Part shown: one piece after another, positions 25,951-35,706 of the stretch | How the letters are laid out: the number at the start of each line of letters is the position of its first letter | Position numbering within the stretch: the first letter of the stretch is position 1 | Source: an uncultured Bacilli bacterium | GTDB lineage: Bacteria; Bacillota_I; Bacilli_A; RF39; UBA660 | Reading direction: 5' to 3' | Assembly: GCA_947632345.1 (NCBI GenBank) | Contig: CANROW010000008.1 | Coordinates: 1-53,049 of the forward strand | Length of the DNA stretch: 53,049 nt | The notes under the pieces: model-generated | What the model saw: the letters and a program-made list of their open reading frames with translations, nothing else | Told to the model about the DNA's origin: nothing | Databases searched by the model: none | Program-made: the position numbers and the translations under genes

Positions 25951-27339
25951 TTATTTAAACAAGCATTCTATATATTCTATAGCGCTTATTACTTCTTTAC
26001 TATCTATTTCGTTTTCTATTTTTTCGTCACCATCTTGTATTGTAACATCCGTAATATCAATATCTCCGCCAGAATCATCTCTAACTATCTCCAATGCCAA
26101 ACTAACAATCAATGGCAAGAAGAAAATCACCATGGCTGAAATAAACCTAATTATAATTTTCTTTCTCTGTTTAGGTAAATCTTCATCTATATTACCTGAT
26201 ATTACTACTTTAGCTACATCCAAGCCACACAATACTATAAGAAGTACAGGTACAAAAATTTGGATTACGTCTATAATTTTTGAGAGTGTTTTAGCCGTTT
26301 CAGGCATAACGACATCGCAAAAATCACCAGTCAAAATATCACTTGGATCATCCACAATTCCAGCATAAACATATTGAATTGTAGTTCCCGTTGTCCCATC
26401 TCTATCATAGCACGGTGATTTATCAGTTCTACAATTCTTATACCTAATTCCATATTTATTATAATAATAAGATATGTTATTGTCAGGATCCATTGAATTT
26501 TTAGGCGAAGCATCTGATAGAGTTATAGGACGTATTATATCCGCTATTGGTTGTCCATTTTCATCAAACTTCATATTAATTAATTCTTTCGTAACTGGAT
26601 CGCCATCTATATCTTCAAGATATGTAGTTTTTTCATTTCCTTTCACAAGAATTACATTATCAAAGTATAGTATATAAATATACTCAGGGCTTGATGATAC
26701 CTGGACAACTTCTCCATCTTTCTTTTTAGCTTCTGCTTTAAAAGCAAGAATATGATTAGGTTGAACATCATCTGGTAAAACAACATTTTCAGATACTAAG
26801 CTATAGTGTTTTAGATTTTTTTTAACTTCTCCAACATTATCAGTTTTCCACCACCACATACCAGTATCAGGTTTCAATTCGTCCGCAGAAAATTCTGTAT
26901 CACCGTTTTCACTAAATTTTATATATGTAGTGCCTGGATTTGTTACGTTACCATTATCATCGAATTCTATACCTAGCGTTCCAACATGCATATATTTATG
27001 GCAGCGAAAGGTTTGGCTGTGTCCTGGTAGTTGTGTAAAATAATCAGCGAATCCACCTACAAATGTAACTATTCCAGTATTCTCATCAATTTGCTTTGTT
27101 CCTCTTAAAGGATAGTTTCTGCGATTAATTACATATTTTTCCCCAGATGTACATCCGCCATTTTGTTTACACTCCTCTGTTTGAGTTTGAGTAACTATGC
27201 TCCCATCACTGTATATACATTGTAAAGAAACAGTTCCTTCGGTTAGATTAGTAGCGTCCACCTTACAATTTCCTATAGAAAGCAACACGATTATTAATAA
27301 TATGAAAAGAACATTGTTTTTTGTCTTTAATTTTTTCAT
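25951..27339 (-). CDS. Secreted ectodomain fused to a VirB2-like two-helix membrane module
   Basis: This 462-residue protein has a signal peptide (NVLFILLIIVLLSIGNC) and a large extracellular domain with about ten Cys, likely disulfide-bonded or metal-binding. The C-terminal two-helix unit (VIQIFVPVLLIVLCGLDVAK, then RFISAMVIFFLPLIVSLALE, with a basic loop between) is the pattern of TrbC/VirB2-like pilins of Firmicutes. The pilin unit is normally a separate small protein, so the fused ectodomain is unusual. It lies directly upstream of the VirB6-like gene and divergent from a class B sortase. Fold assignment is inferred from pattern. Confidence 0.7.
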   Translation of the reverse strand: MKKLKTKNNVLFILLIIVLLSIGNCKVDATNLTEGTVSLQCIYSDGSIVTQTQTEECKQNGGCTSGEKYVINRRNYPLRGTKQIDENTGIVTFVGGFADYFTQLPGHSQTFRCHKYMHVGTLGIEFDDNGNVTNPGTTYIKFSENGDTEFSADELKPDTGMWWWKTDNVGEVKKNLKHYSLVSENVVLPDDVQPNHILAFKAEAKKKDGEVVQVSSSPEYIYILYFDNVILVKGNEKTTYLEDIDGDPVTKELINMKFDENGQPIADIIRPITLSDASPKNSMDPDNNISYYYNKYGIRYKNCRTDKSPCYDRDGTTGTTIQYVYAGIVDDPSDILTGDFCDVVMPETAKTLSKIIDVIQIFVPVLLIVLCGLDVAKVVISGNIDEDLPKQRKKIIIRFISAMVIFFLPLIVSLALEIVRDDSGGDIDITDVTIQDGDEKIENEIDSKEVISAIEYIECLFK

Positions 27340-27451
27340 AAGTATACGATTACCCCTTTACTTTAACTCTATCATATAAATTATAAAACATATCCTGTGA
27401 TTTGACTAGAGGTAATTTTCATAAATAGACATTTTTTGTAACAACATCTTT

Positions 27452-27480
27452 TTGACTTTTATATTATAATATTATAGAAT
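27452..27480 (+). promoter_or_regulatory. Sortase gene promoter
   Basis: TTGACT, 17 nt, TAGAAT on the plus strand. Confidence 0.6.
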
Positions 27481-27497
27481 TATTTAAAGGTGAAAAT

Positions 27498-28388
27498 ATG
27501 AATAAAGAGGAACATGATAAGAAAAAGAAGTTTAAACTTAAGAAAAGGGTTAAATATATAATATTAGTACTTATATTAGGAATATGTATAGGTGTTTTGT
27601 CCTATTCACTTTTCAATATTTATAGATGGTATAAGGATTCTAAACATGTTGACAAAGTCAATGAGGAAATTCAAAATAATGTTGATATAAAAGAAATACC
27701 AGCTGAAGAAGAAGATAATGATGTAGTTCAAGTCGTTGAACCAGAAAAAGAGGTTGTTGAAGATAAGTCTAATCCTTATTGGGATTATATTAAGATGAAC
27801 TTAATCAATGTTGATTTATCTGAACTTGAAAAAACAAATTCTGATACAGTGGGATGGTTACAAGTCAATGGTACTAACATTAATTATCCATTTGTTCAAA
27901 CGAATAACAATGAATACTATTTGACCCATTCTTTTGATAAAACTTATAATAGTGCTGGTTGGGTATTCTTAGATTATCGCAATAATTTAGATAAAATAAG
28001 CGATATTGGAGAAATTGATCGAAATACTATCCTTTATGCTCACGCTCGTCTAGATAAAGTTATGTTTGGTACTTTAAAAAATATTCTTAAAAGTGATTGG
28101 TACAATAATAGTAATAATCACATAATTAAATTATCGACTGGTAATAAAAGTACTTTATGGCAAGTGTTCAGTGTCTATCACGTTCCAACTACTAGCGACT
28201 ATATTCAAGTAAAGTTTGATAGTGATGAAGAATTTAAATCTTGGGCTGACGCAATGCAAGCTCGTAGTTACTACAGCTTTAATACAAGTGTCAGCGAAGG
28301 TGATAAAGTTCTAACTCTTTCCACCTGTTATGGTCAAACAGAAAGAATGGTCATGCACGCTAAACTAATTAAATATTCCGACATATAA
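27498..28388 (+). CDS. srtB: Class B sortase
   Basis: This 296-residue transpeptidase is anchored by one N-terminal helix (YIILVLILGICIGVLSYSLF) after a Lys-rich cytoplasmic tail, followed by an acidic stalk. The class B core is clear: WLQVNGTNINYPFVQ, YLTHSFDKTYNSAGWVFLDY, the catalytic His in ILYAHAR, the catalytic Cys in LSTC and Arg in TERMVMHAKL. Sortases cut a C-terminal sorting signal and attach the protein to peptidoglycan. No substrate with a clear sorting signal is in the window. It converges on topA and is divergent from the pilin-like gene. Confidence 0.92.
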   Translation: MNKEEHDKKKKFKLKKRVKYIILVLILGICIGVLSYSLFNIYRWYKDSKHVDKVNEEIQNNVDIKEIPAEEEDNDVVQVVEPEKEVVEDKSNPYWDYIKMNLINVDLSELEKTNSDTVGWLQVNGTNINYPFVQTNNNEYYLTHSFDKTYNSAGWVFLDYRNNLDKISDIGEIDRNTILYAHARLDKVMFGTLKNILKSDWYNNSNNHIIKLSTGNKSTLWQVFSVYHVPTTSDYIQVKFDSDEEFKSWADAMQARSYYSFNTSVSEGDKVLTLSTCYGQTERMVMHAKLIKYSDI

Positions 28389-28420
28389 AAAGAATCAATG
28401 ATTTGATTCTTTTCGTTTTT
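28388..28420 (+). terminator. Shared terminator between the sortase gene and topA
   Basis: AAAAGAATCA and TGATTCTTTT pair, then CGTTTTTATT; A/T-rich ends allow use from both sides. Confidence 0.8.
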
Positions 28421-30449
28421 ATTCTTTTACGTAGTCACACTCACTACATTTAATTGTTCCTTTATTATCAACAAGTAAACCTTTACATTTAGGACAGAGT
28501 TCTCCGGTTGGCATATCCCAAGTTGCTACTTTACATTTTGGATAGTTATTACATCCATAGAAAACCTTACCTTTTTTGCTGACTCTTTCAATAATAGTTC
28601 CCTTACATTTAGGACATTTACAAATTTCTTTAACTTCTTTTTGTTCTTTTTTGATATATTTACAAGTTGGATAATTGCTACAAGCAACAAATTCGCCATA
28701 CTTTCCTTTTCTAACGACAAGACTACTTCCGCACTCTGGACATATTTCTCCGGTTTCCTCAGGTCCTTTCTTGTCCATATTCTTAAAAGCTTTTTGAACG
28801 AGTGGTTCAAACTCATCATAAAAATGGTGTAACAAGGCTATTTCATCTTTATTAGCATCAGAGATATCATCCAAATCTTTTTCCATTTTCGCTGTATATT
28901 CAACGTTGATAATATCCGCAAAGAATTCTTGGAGTTTATCAGTTGTTTCAAAACCAATTTCAGTTGGTTTAAACTTCTTATCATCCATTACTACATATTC
29001 TCTTTCTCTAATTGTGTCGATAATCTTAGCATAGGTAGATGGTCGTCCAATACCCAATTCTTCCATTTCTTTTATGAGTTTAGCCTCGGTATATCTTGAA
29101 GGTGGTTGCGTGAAGTGTTGTTCTTTTTCGATGTCTTTGGCATCGATTCCTCCATCTTTATATTTATCTAAAGCTGGTAGAATCTTATCTTCACTATTTT
29201 CATAATCTTTATAAACTTTCAAATATCCATCAAATACTAACACTTGCCCCGTTGCCTTAAATTGGTAATTATTATCATCTAGAATTACCGTCGTGGCATT
29301 GACTTTGGCATCGGCCATAATTGAAGCAAGTGCCCTAGCATAAATCATTGAATATAGTTTATATTCATCATTCGTCAAATATTTTTTGACCTTTTCTGGA
29401 GTACGTAAAATACTAGTAGGTCTGATTGCTTCGTGAGCATCTTGAACATTTTCAGTCTTTTTATTGATTTTGGTATAACCGATATATTCTTTACCATAGT
29501 TTTCTTCAATAAAATGGTAGCCACTGCCCACAAATTCATCAGATAATCGAACTGAATCAGTTCTCATATAAGTTATGAGTCCGACTGTTTCGTTAGCTAA
29601 ATCGACTCCTTCATATAACTTTTGGGCAAGACTCATCGTTTTCTTAGAAGGGAAATTCAATTTATTGACAGCATCTTGTTGAAGAGTACTTGTTATGTAT
29701 GGTGGCCTAGCCTTTTTAGCTTTTTGCTTCGTCTCAATACTATCAATTATGAAATGTTTATCAAGTTTTGCTAAAATCGCATCAGCTTCTTGTTCAGAGT
29801 GAATTTCAATATCTTTATGATCATAATTGAAAAGTTTGGCTTCAAATTCATCGAAGATAGCCGTTATATCCCAATACTCTTCAGGAACAAAAGCTTCTAT
29901 TTCTCTCTCGCGATCAACAATTAGTTTTAGAGCTACGCTTTGTACTCGCCCAGCACTTTTACCACCAGTTTTACTTTGCATTAATTTACTCAATCTAAAA
30001 CCAATAATTCGATCCAAGATTCTTCTAGCTTCTTGTGAATGAACCAAATTTTCATCAATCTTTCGCGTATGATTAAAAGCATCAATTACTTTATCTTTCG
30101 TTATCTCGTGAAATAAGACTCTTTCATAATCTTTATCATCAATATTCAATGTATCTTTTAAATGCCAAGATATAGCTTCCCCTTCGCGGTCAGGGTCAGT
30201 TGCTAAAAAGACTTTTTCGTGATTTGAAACTTCTTTTTTCAAATCATCGATTAATTTCTTTTTTCCATCGACTGCTACATAATTTGGTTTAAAATCATTA
30301 TCTATATCGACACCTAATCCATATTTACCAGTAGTTGCTAAATCTCTTATATGTCCTTTAGATGACACTACTTTAAAATCTTTACCTAGATATTTTTCAA
30401 TAGTTCTACTCTTACTAGGAGACTCAACTATAACTAAATTTTTTGCCAT
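28419..30449 (-). CDS. topA: DNA topoisomerase I
   Basis: TopA relaxes negative supercoils through a 5'-phosphotyrosine link. The 676 residues have the TOPRIM domain (LVIVESPSKSRTIEKYLG, DPDREGEAISWH), the active-site Tyr in GLITYMRTDSVRLS, and IGRPSTYA. Three C-terminal zinc ribbons follow (CPECGS ... CKYI, CPKCKG ... CKVA, CPKCKG ... CSEC). It starts after GAGGACGTG with a consensus-like promoter upstream. Confidence 0.98.
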   Translation of the reverse strand: MAKNLVIVESPSKSRTIEKYLGKDFKVVSSKGHIRDLATTGKYGLGVDIDNDFKPNYVAVDGKKKLIDDLKKEVSNHEKVFLATDPDREGEAISWHLKDTLNIDDKDYERVLFHEITKDKVIDAFNHTRKIDENLVHSQEARRILDRIIGFRLSKLMQSKTGGKSAGRVQSVALKLIVDREREIEAFVPEEYWDITAIFDEFEAKLFNYDHKDIEIHSEQEADAILAKLDKHFIIDSIETKQKAKKARPPYITSTLQQDAVNKLNFPSKKTMSLAQKLYEGVDLANETVGLITYMRTDSVRLSDEFVGSGYHFIEENYGKEYIGYTKINKKTENVQDAHEAIRPTSILRTPEKVKKYLTNDEYKLYSMIYARALASIMADAKVNATTVILDDNNYQFKATGQVLVFDGYLKVYKDYENSEDKILPALDKYKDGGIDAKDIEKEQHFTQPPSRYTEAKLIKEMEELGIGRPSTYAKIIDTIREREYVVMDDKKFKPTEIGFETTDKLQEFFADIINVEYTAKMEKDLDDISDANKDEIALLHHFYDEFEPLVQKAFKNMDKKGPEETGEICPECGSSLVVRKGKYGEFVACSNYPTCKYIKKEQKEVKEICKCPKCKGTIIERVSKKGKVFYGCNNYPKCKVATWDMPTGELCPKCKGLLVDNKGTIKCSECDYVKE

Positions 30450-30471
30450 TTAATCACGTCCTCACTAATTA

Positions 30472-30500
30472 CTTATACTAATAAAATATTAATTTGTCAA
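30472..30500 (-). promoter_or_regulatory. topA promoter
   Basis: TTGACA, 17 nt, TATAAG on the minus strand. Confidence 0.75.
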
Positions 30501-30530
30501 CAAAACAATTCCTACATAAATGTCAAATAA

Positions 30531-30568
30531 AATGAAAAATAATGTCTAATTTTTGACATTATTTTCAT
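30531..30568 (-). terminator. Terminator at the mutase stop
   Basis: A long stem (AATAATGTC / GACATTATT, extended by AATGAAA/TTTCATT) overlaps the stop codon of the mutase gene and ends in T-rich sequence. Confidence 0.7.
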
Positions 30569-31925
30569 TTATTAAGTCAATAAATTCTTTTTGTAATTGT
30601 TCTAAGCGCTCTTGAGTTGTTGCTTCAAAACGAGCTGTTATATTAGGACCAGTATTGCTGTATCTGACTAGAGCCCATCCATCATTAAAACTGACTCTTA
30701 CGCCATCTATCGTGTTCATTTCATAATTTTTATCTTTACAATAATTGATTACTTTTTCAACGACACTAGCTTTGATATCATCAGAAGATGGTATCTTTAT
30801 CTCTTCTGTTGAATAATAATTATTGATTCCAGCAAGCAATTGACTAGTCTTTTTATCCGTCTTACTCAATATCTCTAATAATCTTAAGCCCGCGTATAGT
30901 CCTGAATCAAAGCCTGGCCAACGATCACGGAAATAGACGTGTCCTGATAGTTCACCACCAAATGGCAAATCTTCTTCTCTAACCTTAGCCTTTGTATAAG
31001 AGTTACCTGTACGATAACAAATCGTTTCGCCACCCAATCTCTTAACTTCATCTTCAATAATTTTTGAACACTTGACGTCGTATAAAAACTTTTTATTTGC
31101 TACTTTATCAATGATATCACGTATGATGATGACCATATATTTATCAGTAGCTACATAGTTACCATTTTCATCAATGACACCTAACCTATCGCCATCACCA
31201 TCAAATCCTAATCCCACGTCAGCCTTAGTTTCAAGAACACGCTGTTTCAACATTTCTAGATTAGCTTCAACACATGGATCAGGGTGATGATTAGGAAAAG
31301 TTGGATCTGATTTTTCACAAATTATATCATAATCTATTGGAAAGTTTTTATAGACATCTTCTAAAATAGAAGTTGTCGTCCCATTTCCTGGATCCAACAC
31401 CACTTTTATTCGGCGATTACCAAAATCTAAACTCTTTTTAAATAACCCAATATATTCATCTCTTATGTCATACTTGGATATGGTTCCTAACCCTTCATCA
31501 AATTCTTGTTTAAGAGTAAAATCTAAAAATTCTGTAATCATTTCTCCTTTAGCATTTCCTCTTTCATCAAAAGAAAACTTAAAACCATTTTCATCTTTAG
31601 GATTATGACTAGCTGTTACCATAACGCCAGCTGGTATATTTAATTTTATTTGACTGTAATAATACATTGGTGTCGTAACTAAATCTAAATAGACAACATC
31701 GGTTCCGGCATCTAAAATACCCGTGACTAATGCTTTAGTCAATTCTGGTGAAGAGTAACGATTATCGTGCCCAACAACGCATCGACTCTGATTAAATTTC
31801 TTTACATAGGTTCCATAGCTTCTTCCAATTGTATAGGCTACATCCTCATTTAGATCAATGGGATATTTACCACGGATATCATAACCACGAAAAATGTATT
31901 TATTTATATCAGCTGTTATCTTCAT
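30546..31925 (-). CDS. Phosphomannomutase/phosphoglucomutase
   Basis: This alpha-D-phosphohexomutase moves phosphate between C1 and C6 of mannose or glucose, feeding sugar nucleotides for envelope polymers. The four family elements are present: catalytic Ser in VMVTASHNP, metal loop GFDGDGDRLG, sugar loop GGELSGHVYF, and phosphate-binding RYSNTGPNITARFEA. The 459-residue length fits AlgC/ManB-type enzymes. It starts after AGAGGAG, 11 bp after the membrane-anchored gene. Which hexose is preferred is not visible. Confidence 0.93.
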   Translation of the reverse strand: MKITADINKYIFRGYDIRGKYPIDLNEDVAYTIGRSYGTYVKKFNQSRCVVGHDNRYSSPELTKALVTGILDAGTDVVYLDLVTTPMYYYSQIKLNIPAGVMVTASHNPKDENGFKFSFDERGNAKGEMITEFLDFTLKQEFDEGLGTISKYDIRDEYIGLFKKSLDFGNRRIKVVLDPGNGTTTSILEDVYKNFPIDYDIICEKSDPTFPNHHPDPCVEANLEMLKQRVLETKADVGLGFDGDGDRLGVIDENGNYVATDKYMVIIIRDIIDKVANKKFLYDVKCSKIIEDEVKRLGGETICYRTGNSYTKAKVREEDLPFGGELSGHVYFRDRWPGFDSGLYAGLRLLEILSKTDKKTSQLLAGINNYYSTEEIKIPSSDDIKASVVEKVINYCKDKNYEMNTIDGVRVSFNDGWALVRYSNTGPNITARFEATTQERLEQLQKEFIDLINENNVKN

Positions 31926-31936
31926 TTTTTTCTCCT

Positions 31937-32542
31937 CTAACTTATATTACAACTATATGAATTACCTTCATAACTCATTCTTTGAACATCTAACTTCTTA
32001 ATATGCGCTTCTAACAACTCATTATTGCGCAATCCCGGATCGACTTTATAATCAATTTTAATTGTATATTTTCCTTCATTAGCAGTAACGTTTATTCCCT
32101 GTGAATCAATTTCAGATAAGGTGGCATACTCTGGTATTTCGATTTCTTCAAGTGTTATTGTTGCATCCTTATCAAGCGTTATCGTATAATTTATTTCTGT
32201 TGCGGTTACATATTCATTTGTATATGAGCTATTGATTTCTACTACATAAGAATAACCCTCTTCTTGAAAAGTTCTTTTACAAAACATATGATCTGTTCTG
32301 GCATCACTAGTTGTTGGTTCTTTTGTCTCATCAAAACGGTATGGATCATAATTAGGATCAAAACCCCTTAAAATTAGTGGTATAAAAGCTAACAAAAGAA
32401 AGCAAACTGAACCGATATAACACATCATATCTTTTTTATCCATCGGTTCCTTTGGTTGTTTATTTTTCTTGCTTTTGTCCGTCGTCTTTTGTTCTTCTTG
32501 TTTTACTTGTTCTGTAGTATTTTGATTTTTATTATCTTCCAT
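31937..32542 (-). CDS. Membrane-anchored protein with extracellular beta-rich domain, unknown function
   Basis: I do not recognise this 201-residue protein. It has a Lys/Gln-rich cytoplasmic tail of about 40 residues, one hydrophobic helix (MCYIGSVCFLLLAFIPLIL) and an external domain with alternating strands (INYTITLDKDATITLEEIEI). Two Cys in the external part (MFCKR and SYSCNIS) may form a disulfide. The start follows GAGGGTG; an extended -10 (TGCTAAAAT) lies upstream. It is co-transcribed with the mutase. Confidence 0.75.
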   Translation of the reverse strand: MEDNKNQNTTEQVKQEEQKTTDKSKKNKQPKEPMDKKDMMCYIGSVCFLLLAFIPLILRGFDPNYDPYRFDETKEPTTSDARTDHMFCKRTFQEEGYSYVVEINSSYTNEYVTATEINYTITLDKDATITLEEIEIPEYATLSEIDSQGINVTANEGKYTIKIDYKVDPGLRNNELLEAHIKKLDVQRMSYEGNSYSCNIS

Positions 32543-32587
32543 TTCAACACCCTCTATCTTGTTTCATTTTAGCATAAAAGACAACAA

Positions 32588-32610
32588 AAAAAAAGTCTTT
32601 AACAGACTTT
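32588..32610 (-). terminator. tig terminator
   Basis: AAAGTCT/AGACTTT stem overlapping the stop codon, then nine T on the minus strand. Confidence 0.8.
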
Positions 32611-33884
32611 TATTTATTTTCCTCTTTTAATATATCGACTACTTTACGAATTTCCATATCATAGCTAATCATTTCAATACCACCAAAGTTCTTTAAGAAT
32701 TCTTCTTTTGGCATATTATATTTCTTAGCTAGTTCTTCTGCTTGTTTATCAGCTTCAGCTTCACTAATTTCAATTTTTTCCATCTTAGCTATTTCTTCTA
32801 ACATCAAACGATATAAAACATTCTTATATGCTTCTTTTTCTAATTGATTGCGCAAATCAGCCTCAGTAGTCTTAGTTAGTTGGTAATATAAATCAAGAGA
32901 AACACCTTGCATTTGTAATTGTTGTGAATATCTACCGAGTAATCGATCAACTTCTTCTTCCACCATTTCTTCTGGAATGTCAACTTCAACATTTTTAGCA
33001 ACCGCATCTAATAGAGAATCAACATATCTATTTTCAGCATCCATTTCTTTTTGAGCTTCAATATTAGCTTTTAGTTCTTTTTCTAATTCTTCTTTAGAAT
33101 TAACACCTTCCATTGCTAAATCTTCAAATAGTTCAGCATCAAAATCTCTTTCAATCTTTTCTTTAATCTCGTGTAATTTAACTTTGAAAACAACTTTTGC
33201 TCCCTTTAGTTCTTCACTTGGATATTCTTCTGGGAAAGTGACATTGATATCTCTTTCATCATGAGACTTCATACCGATTAATTGTTCTTCAAATCCTGGA
33301 ATAAAGGTATTACTACCAATTTCTAATTCATAGTTTTCAGCTTTACCACCATCAAAAGCAACACCATCTTTAAATCCTTCAAAATCGATAACAGCGATAT
33401 TACCATTCTCTAGTTTACCATCTTCTTTAACTCGAACTTCACCATATTTTTCAAGGATGTTCTTCATCTCACGGTCAATTTCTTCTTGGGTTACTTCAAC
33501 TTTTTCTTTTTTAACTTTTAATCCTTTATATTTCTTAACTTTTACTTCTGGTTTGGTAACAATTGTAAATTTGAATTCAACAAAATCATCAGTTACGGCG
33601 GTAACATCTAATTTAGGTTGAACAACAGGAATTAATTTAGAAGAATCCAATGCCCGTTCATAAGCAATTTGAACAACGCTATCAACAGCTGTCATCCATA
33701 GACTCTCTTTACCAAAATTCTTCTCATAAATATTTCTTGGTACTTTTCCTTTTCTAAAACCGCTGACTGTTACATCTTTTCTCTTAGCTTCAAATGCTGC
33801 ATCAACAGCTTCTTTCCATTCATTTCCTTCAATTTTAATAATTATTTCTTTTTTATTTTCAATCTTTTCTTCTTTTTTAGCCAT
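32610..33884 (-). CDS. tig: Trigger factor
   Basis: Trigger factor is the ribosome-bound chaperone and prolyl isomerase for nascent chains. The 424 residues show the ribosome-binding signature (VSGFRKGKVPRNIYE), the FKBP-type domain (GNIAVIDFEGFKDGVAFDGG, NTFIPGFEEQLIG), and a long helical C-terminal cradle. It starts after GGAGG with a strong promoter and is a single-gene unit. Confidence 0.97.
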   Translation of the reverse strand: MAKKEEKIENKKEIIIKIEGNEWKEAVDAAFEAKRKDVTVSGFRKGKVPRNIYEKNFGKESLWMTAVDSVVQIAYERALDSSKLIPVVQPKLDVTAVTDDFVEFKFTIVTKPEVKVKKYKGLKVKKEKVEVTQEEIDREMKNILEKYGEVRVKEDGKLENGNIAVIDFEGFKDGVAFDGGKAENYELEIGSNTFIPGFEEQLIGMKSHDERDINVTFPEEYPSEELKGAKVVFKVKLHEIKEKIERDFDAELFEDLAMEGVNSKEELEKELKANIEAQKEMDAENRYVDSLLDAVAKNVEVDIPEEMVEEEVDRLLGRYSQQLQMQGVSLDLYYQLTKTTEADLRNQLEKEAYKNVLYRLMLEEIAKMEKIEISEAEADKQAEELAKKYNMPKEEFLKNFGGIEMISYDMEIRKVVDILKEENK

Positions 33885-33906
33885 ACTTTCGCCTCCAACA
33901 AGTTAT

Positions 33907-33935
33907 ATTATATAATATTCTTCTTCCTTAAACAA
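33907..33935 (-). promoter_or_regulatory. tig promoter
   Basis: TTGTTT, 17 nt, TATAAT on the minus strand. Confidence 0.7.
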
Positions 33936-33978
33936 GAAAAATATTTGGTAATGCTTTTTCACATAAAGTCATTATAAA

Positions 33979-34001
33979 TAAAAAAAGCATATTTCTATGC
34001 T
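33979..34001 (-). terminator. greA terminator
   Basis: AGCATA/TATGCT stem with a 4-nt loop followed by seven T on the minus strand. Confidence 0.8.
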
Positions 34002-34008
34002 CTTGACA

Positions 34009-34476
34009 TTATTTAATTTCAGTTATTTCAATCTTGTAAACACCATTTGGGCTTTCAACTTCAACGATGTCTCCTACTTTTTTATTCAAAATAGCTTTAG
34101 CTATTGGACTCTCATTAGAAATCTTACTCATAAATGGATCAGCTTCCTGACTACCAACAATCTTATATTCATCAGTATCATCATCATCTACATATTTAAT
34201 AGCTACTGTTGAACCAATTGTTACTTTATCAGTTGCAACTTTTTCAATTATTTCAACATTTTCTAACATTTTTTCAAGTTTTTTAATGCGTCCTTCAATT
34301 TCGGCTTGTTCATTTTTAGCTGAATCATAATCAGCATTCTCTGATAAATCACCTAAAGCTCTTGCTTCTTTAATTGAAATGATATTAGCAGGCCGCTTTA
34401 CATTTATTAAATCATCTAATTCACTTTTTAATTCTTCAAGTCCCTCACGAGTTAAATATATTTTTTTATCTGTCAA
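34009..34476 (-). CDS. greA: Transcription elongation factor GreA
   Basis: GreA rescues backtracked RNA polymerase by stimulating transcript cleavage. The 155 residues contain the coiled coil with its acidic tip (DLSENADYDSAKNEQ) and the C-terminal domain (NKKVGDIVEVESPNGVYKIEI). The start codon is TTG, 8 nt after AGAGGTG; no in-frame ATG or GTG fits better, as the protein must begin close to KKIYLTREGLEELK. A TTG start may keep expression low. Confidence 0.96.
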   Translation of the reverse strand: MTDKKIYLTREGLEELKSELDDLINVKRPANIISIKEARALGDLSENADYDSAKNEQAEIEGRIKKLEKMLENVEIIEKVATDKVTIGSTVAIKYVDDDDTDEYKIVGSQEADPFMSKISNESPIAKAILNKKVGDIVEVESPNGVYKIEITEIK

Positions 34477-34512
34477 TTTAATGCACCTCTTTTTTAATAA
34501 TATACTTCCTAC

Positions 34513-34541
34513 AAGATACTACATTTTAAAATTTTTGTCAA
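34513..34541 (-). promoter_or_regulatory. greA promoter
   Basis: TTGACA, 17 nt, TATCTT on the minus strand. Confidence 0.6.
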
Positions 34542-34561
34542 GAAAAATCCATCTTGCCAAA

Positions 34562-35698
34562 TCATTCATTTAATAGCTTGTTATAGTGAGATATAAAATA
34601 GTCATCCGTCATTCCTGCTAAAAAGTCAATAACGATTCTTTTATGATTAGTATTATTTAGATATTCAGCATTTTGTTTAGAAATGAAATCGACATAAATA
34701 TCACTATCTTCATTATTATATTCAATATCTTTTAAATATTTATCAAATAAACTATTAAATCCCTTTTTATAGTATGCTACCTCTTCTTCGGTATTAGCTT
34801 TACTATAAATGTTGTCATAGTTGAACTGTTTTAAAGCAACTATGGCTTCATATATTTCTTTACTCATTTTGATATATGGTTTTCCATAACTGTTTTCGAT
34901 GATATCATTCATAATGGTTCCTATTATATCGTGGTTGTTATCACCCAATACTCTTCTTATCTTATTGGGGATTTGTTCACGAGAAAATACTCCAATCATG
35001 ATTGCATCTTCGATATCACGTCCGATATAAGCAATGATATCAGATATGCGCACCACACATCCTTCTAGCGTCATCGGAATCAATTTCTTGGTGATTGACT
35101 TATCGGTATAACAAGCTTGGTATTCTTTCAAAAACTCTTCTTTAGTCTTAACTTTGGGATGATATTCGCCACTGACCATTTCACCATTGTGACATAAAAC
35201 GGCATCCAACACTTGAAGACTCAAATTACTGCCATCACCGCCACGGTCAATATACATATAAGTTCTTACTCCCTGAACATTATGAGCAAATATCTCGCCT
35301 AATTCCCGCTGTGATATTTCATTTAGAATTGCCTCTCCTAAATGACCAAGAGGGGTATGACCAATATCATGTCCTAAAGCGGCTGCTTCAATCAAATCTT
35401 CATTGAGATTTAACATTCGACCAAGTGTCCTAGCTACTTTACTAACTAATTGCACGTGGGTCATCCGCTTACTGATATGGTCATTATCCCGAAAAGAAAA
35501 GACTTGGGTCTTATCGGAATAACGCGTATAGGAAAGATTATAAATAATGCGATCAATATCGTGCCAAAAAGGTGGACGATAATCATCTTCAAATGGTTTA
35601 AAACGAATTACATCTTTATCCCGACAAGCATATTCACTCAAGGAATCTTGTCTTTTTTGTAATTGTTTATCAATAGCTTCTTGTATTTCTTTTTTCAT
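34562..35698 (-). CDS. dgt: HD-domain dNTP triphosphohydrolase (dGTPase-like)
   Basis: This 378-residue HD-superfamily protein matches deoxynucleoside triphosphate triphosphohydrolases, which cleave dNTPs to nucleoside and tripolyphosphate. Metal ligands are visible in RMTHVQLVSKVART, the HD of GHDIGHTPLGHLGE, and HNGE further on. The N-terminus (FWHDIDRIIYNLSYTRYSDKTQ) is typical. It lies 8 bp after trhP2 and starts after AGGAAG, so it is expressed with the tRNA-modification genes. The preferred dNTP is unknown. Confidence 0.9.
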   Translation of the reverse strand: MKKEIQEAIDKQLQKRQDSLSEYACRDKDVIRFKPFEDDYRPPFWHDIDRIIYNLSYTRYSDKTQVFSFRDNDHISKRMTHVQLVSKVARTLGRMLNLNEDLIEAAALGHDIGHTPLGHLGEAILNEISQRELGEIFAHNVQGVRTYMYIDRGGDGSNLSLQVLDAVLCHNGEMVSGEYHPKVKTKEEFLKEYQACYTDKSITKKLIPMTLEGCVVRISDIIAYIGRDIEDAIMIGVFSREQIPNKIRRVLGDNNHDIIGTIMNDIIENSYGKPYIKMSKEIYEAIVALKQFNYDNIYSKANTEEEVAYYKKGFNSLFDKYLKDIEYNNEDSDIYVDFISKQNAEYLNNTNHKRIVIDFLAGMTDDYFISHYNKLLNE

Positions 35699-35706
35699 AC
35701 TTCCTC

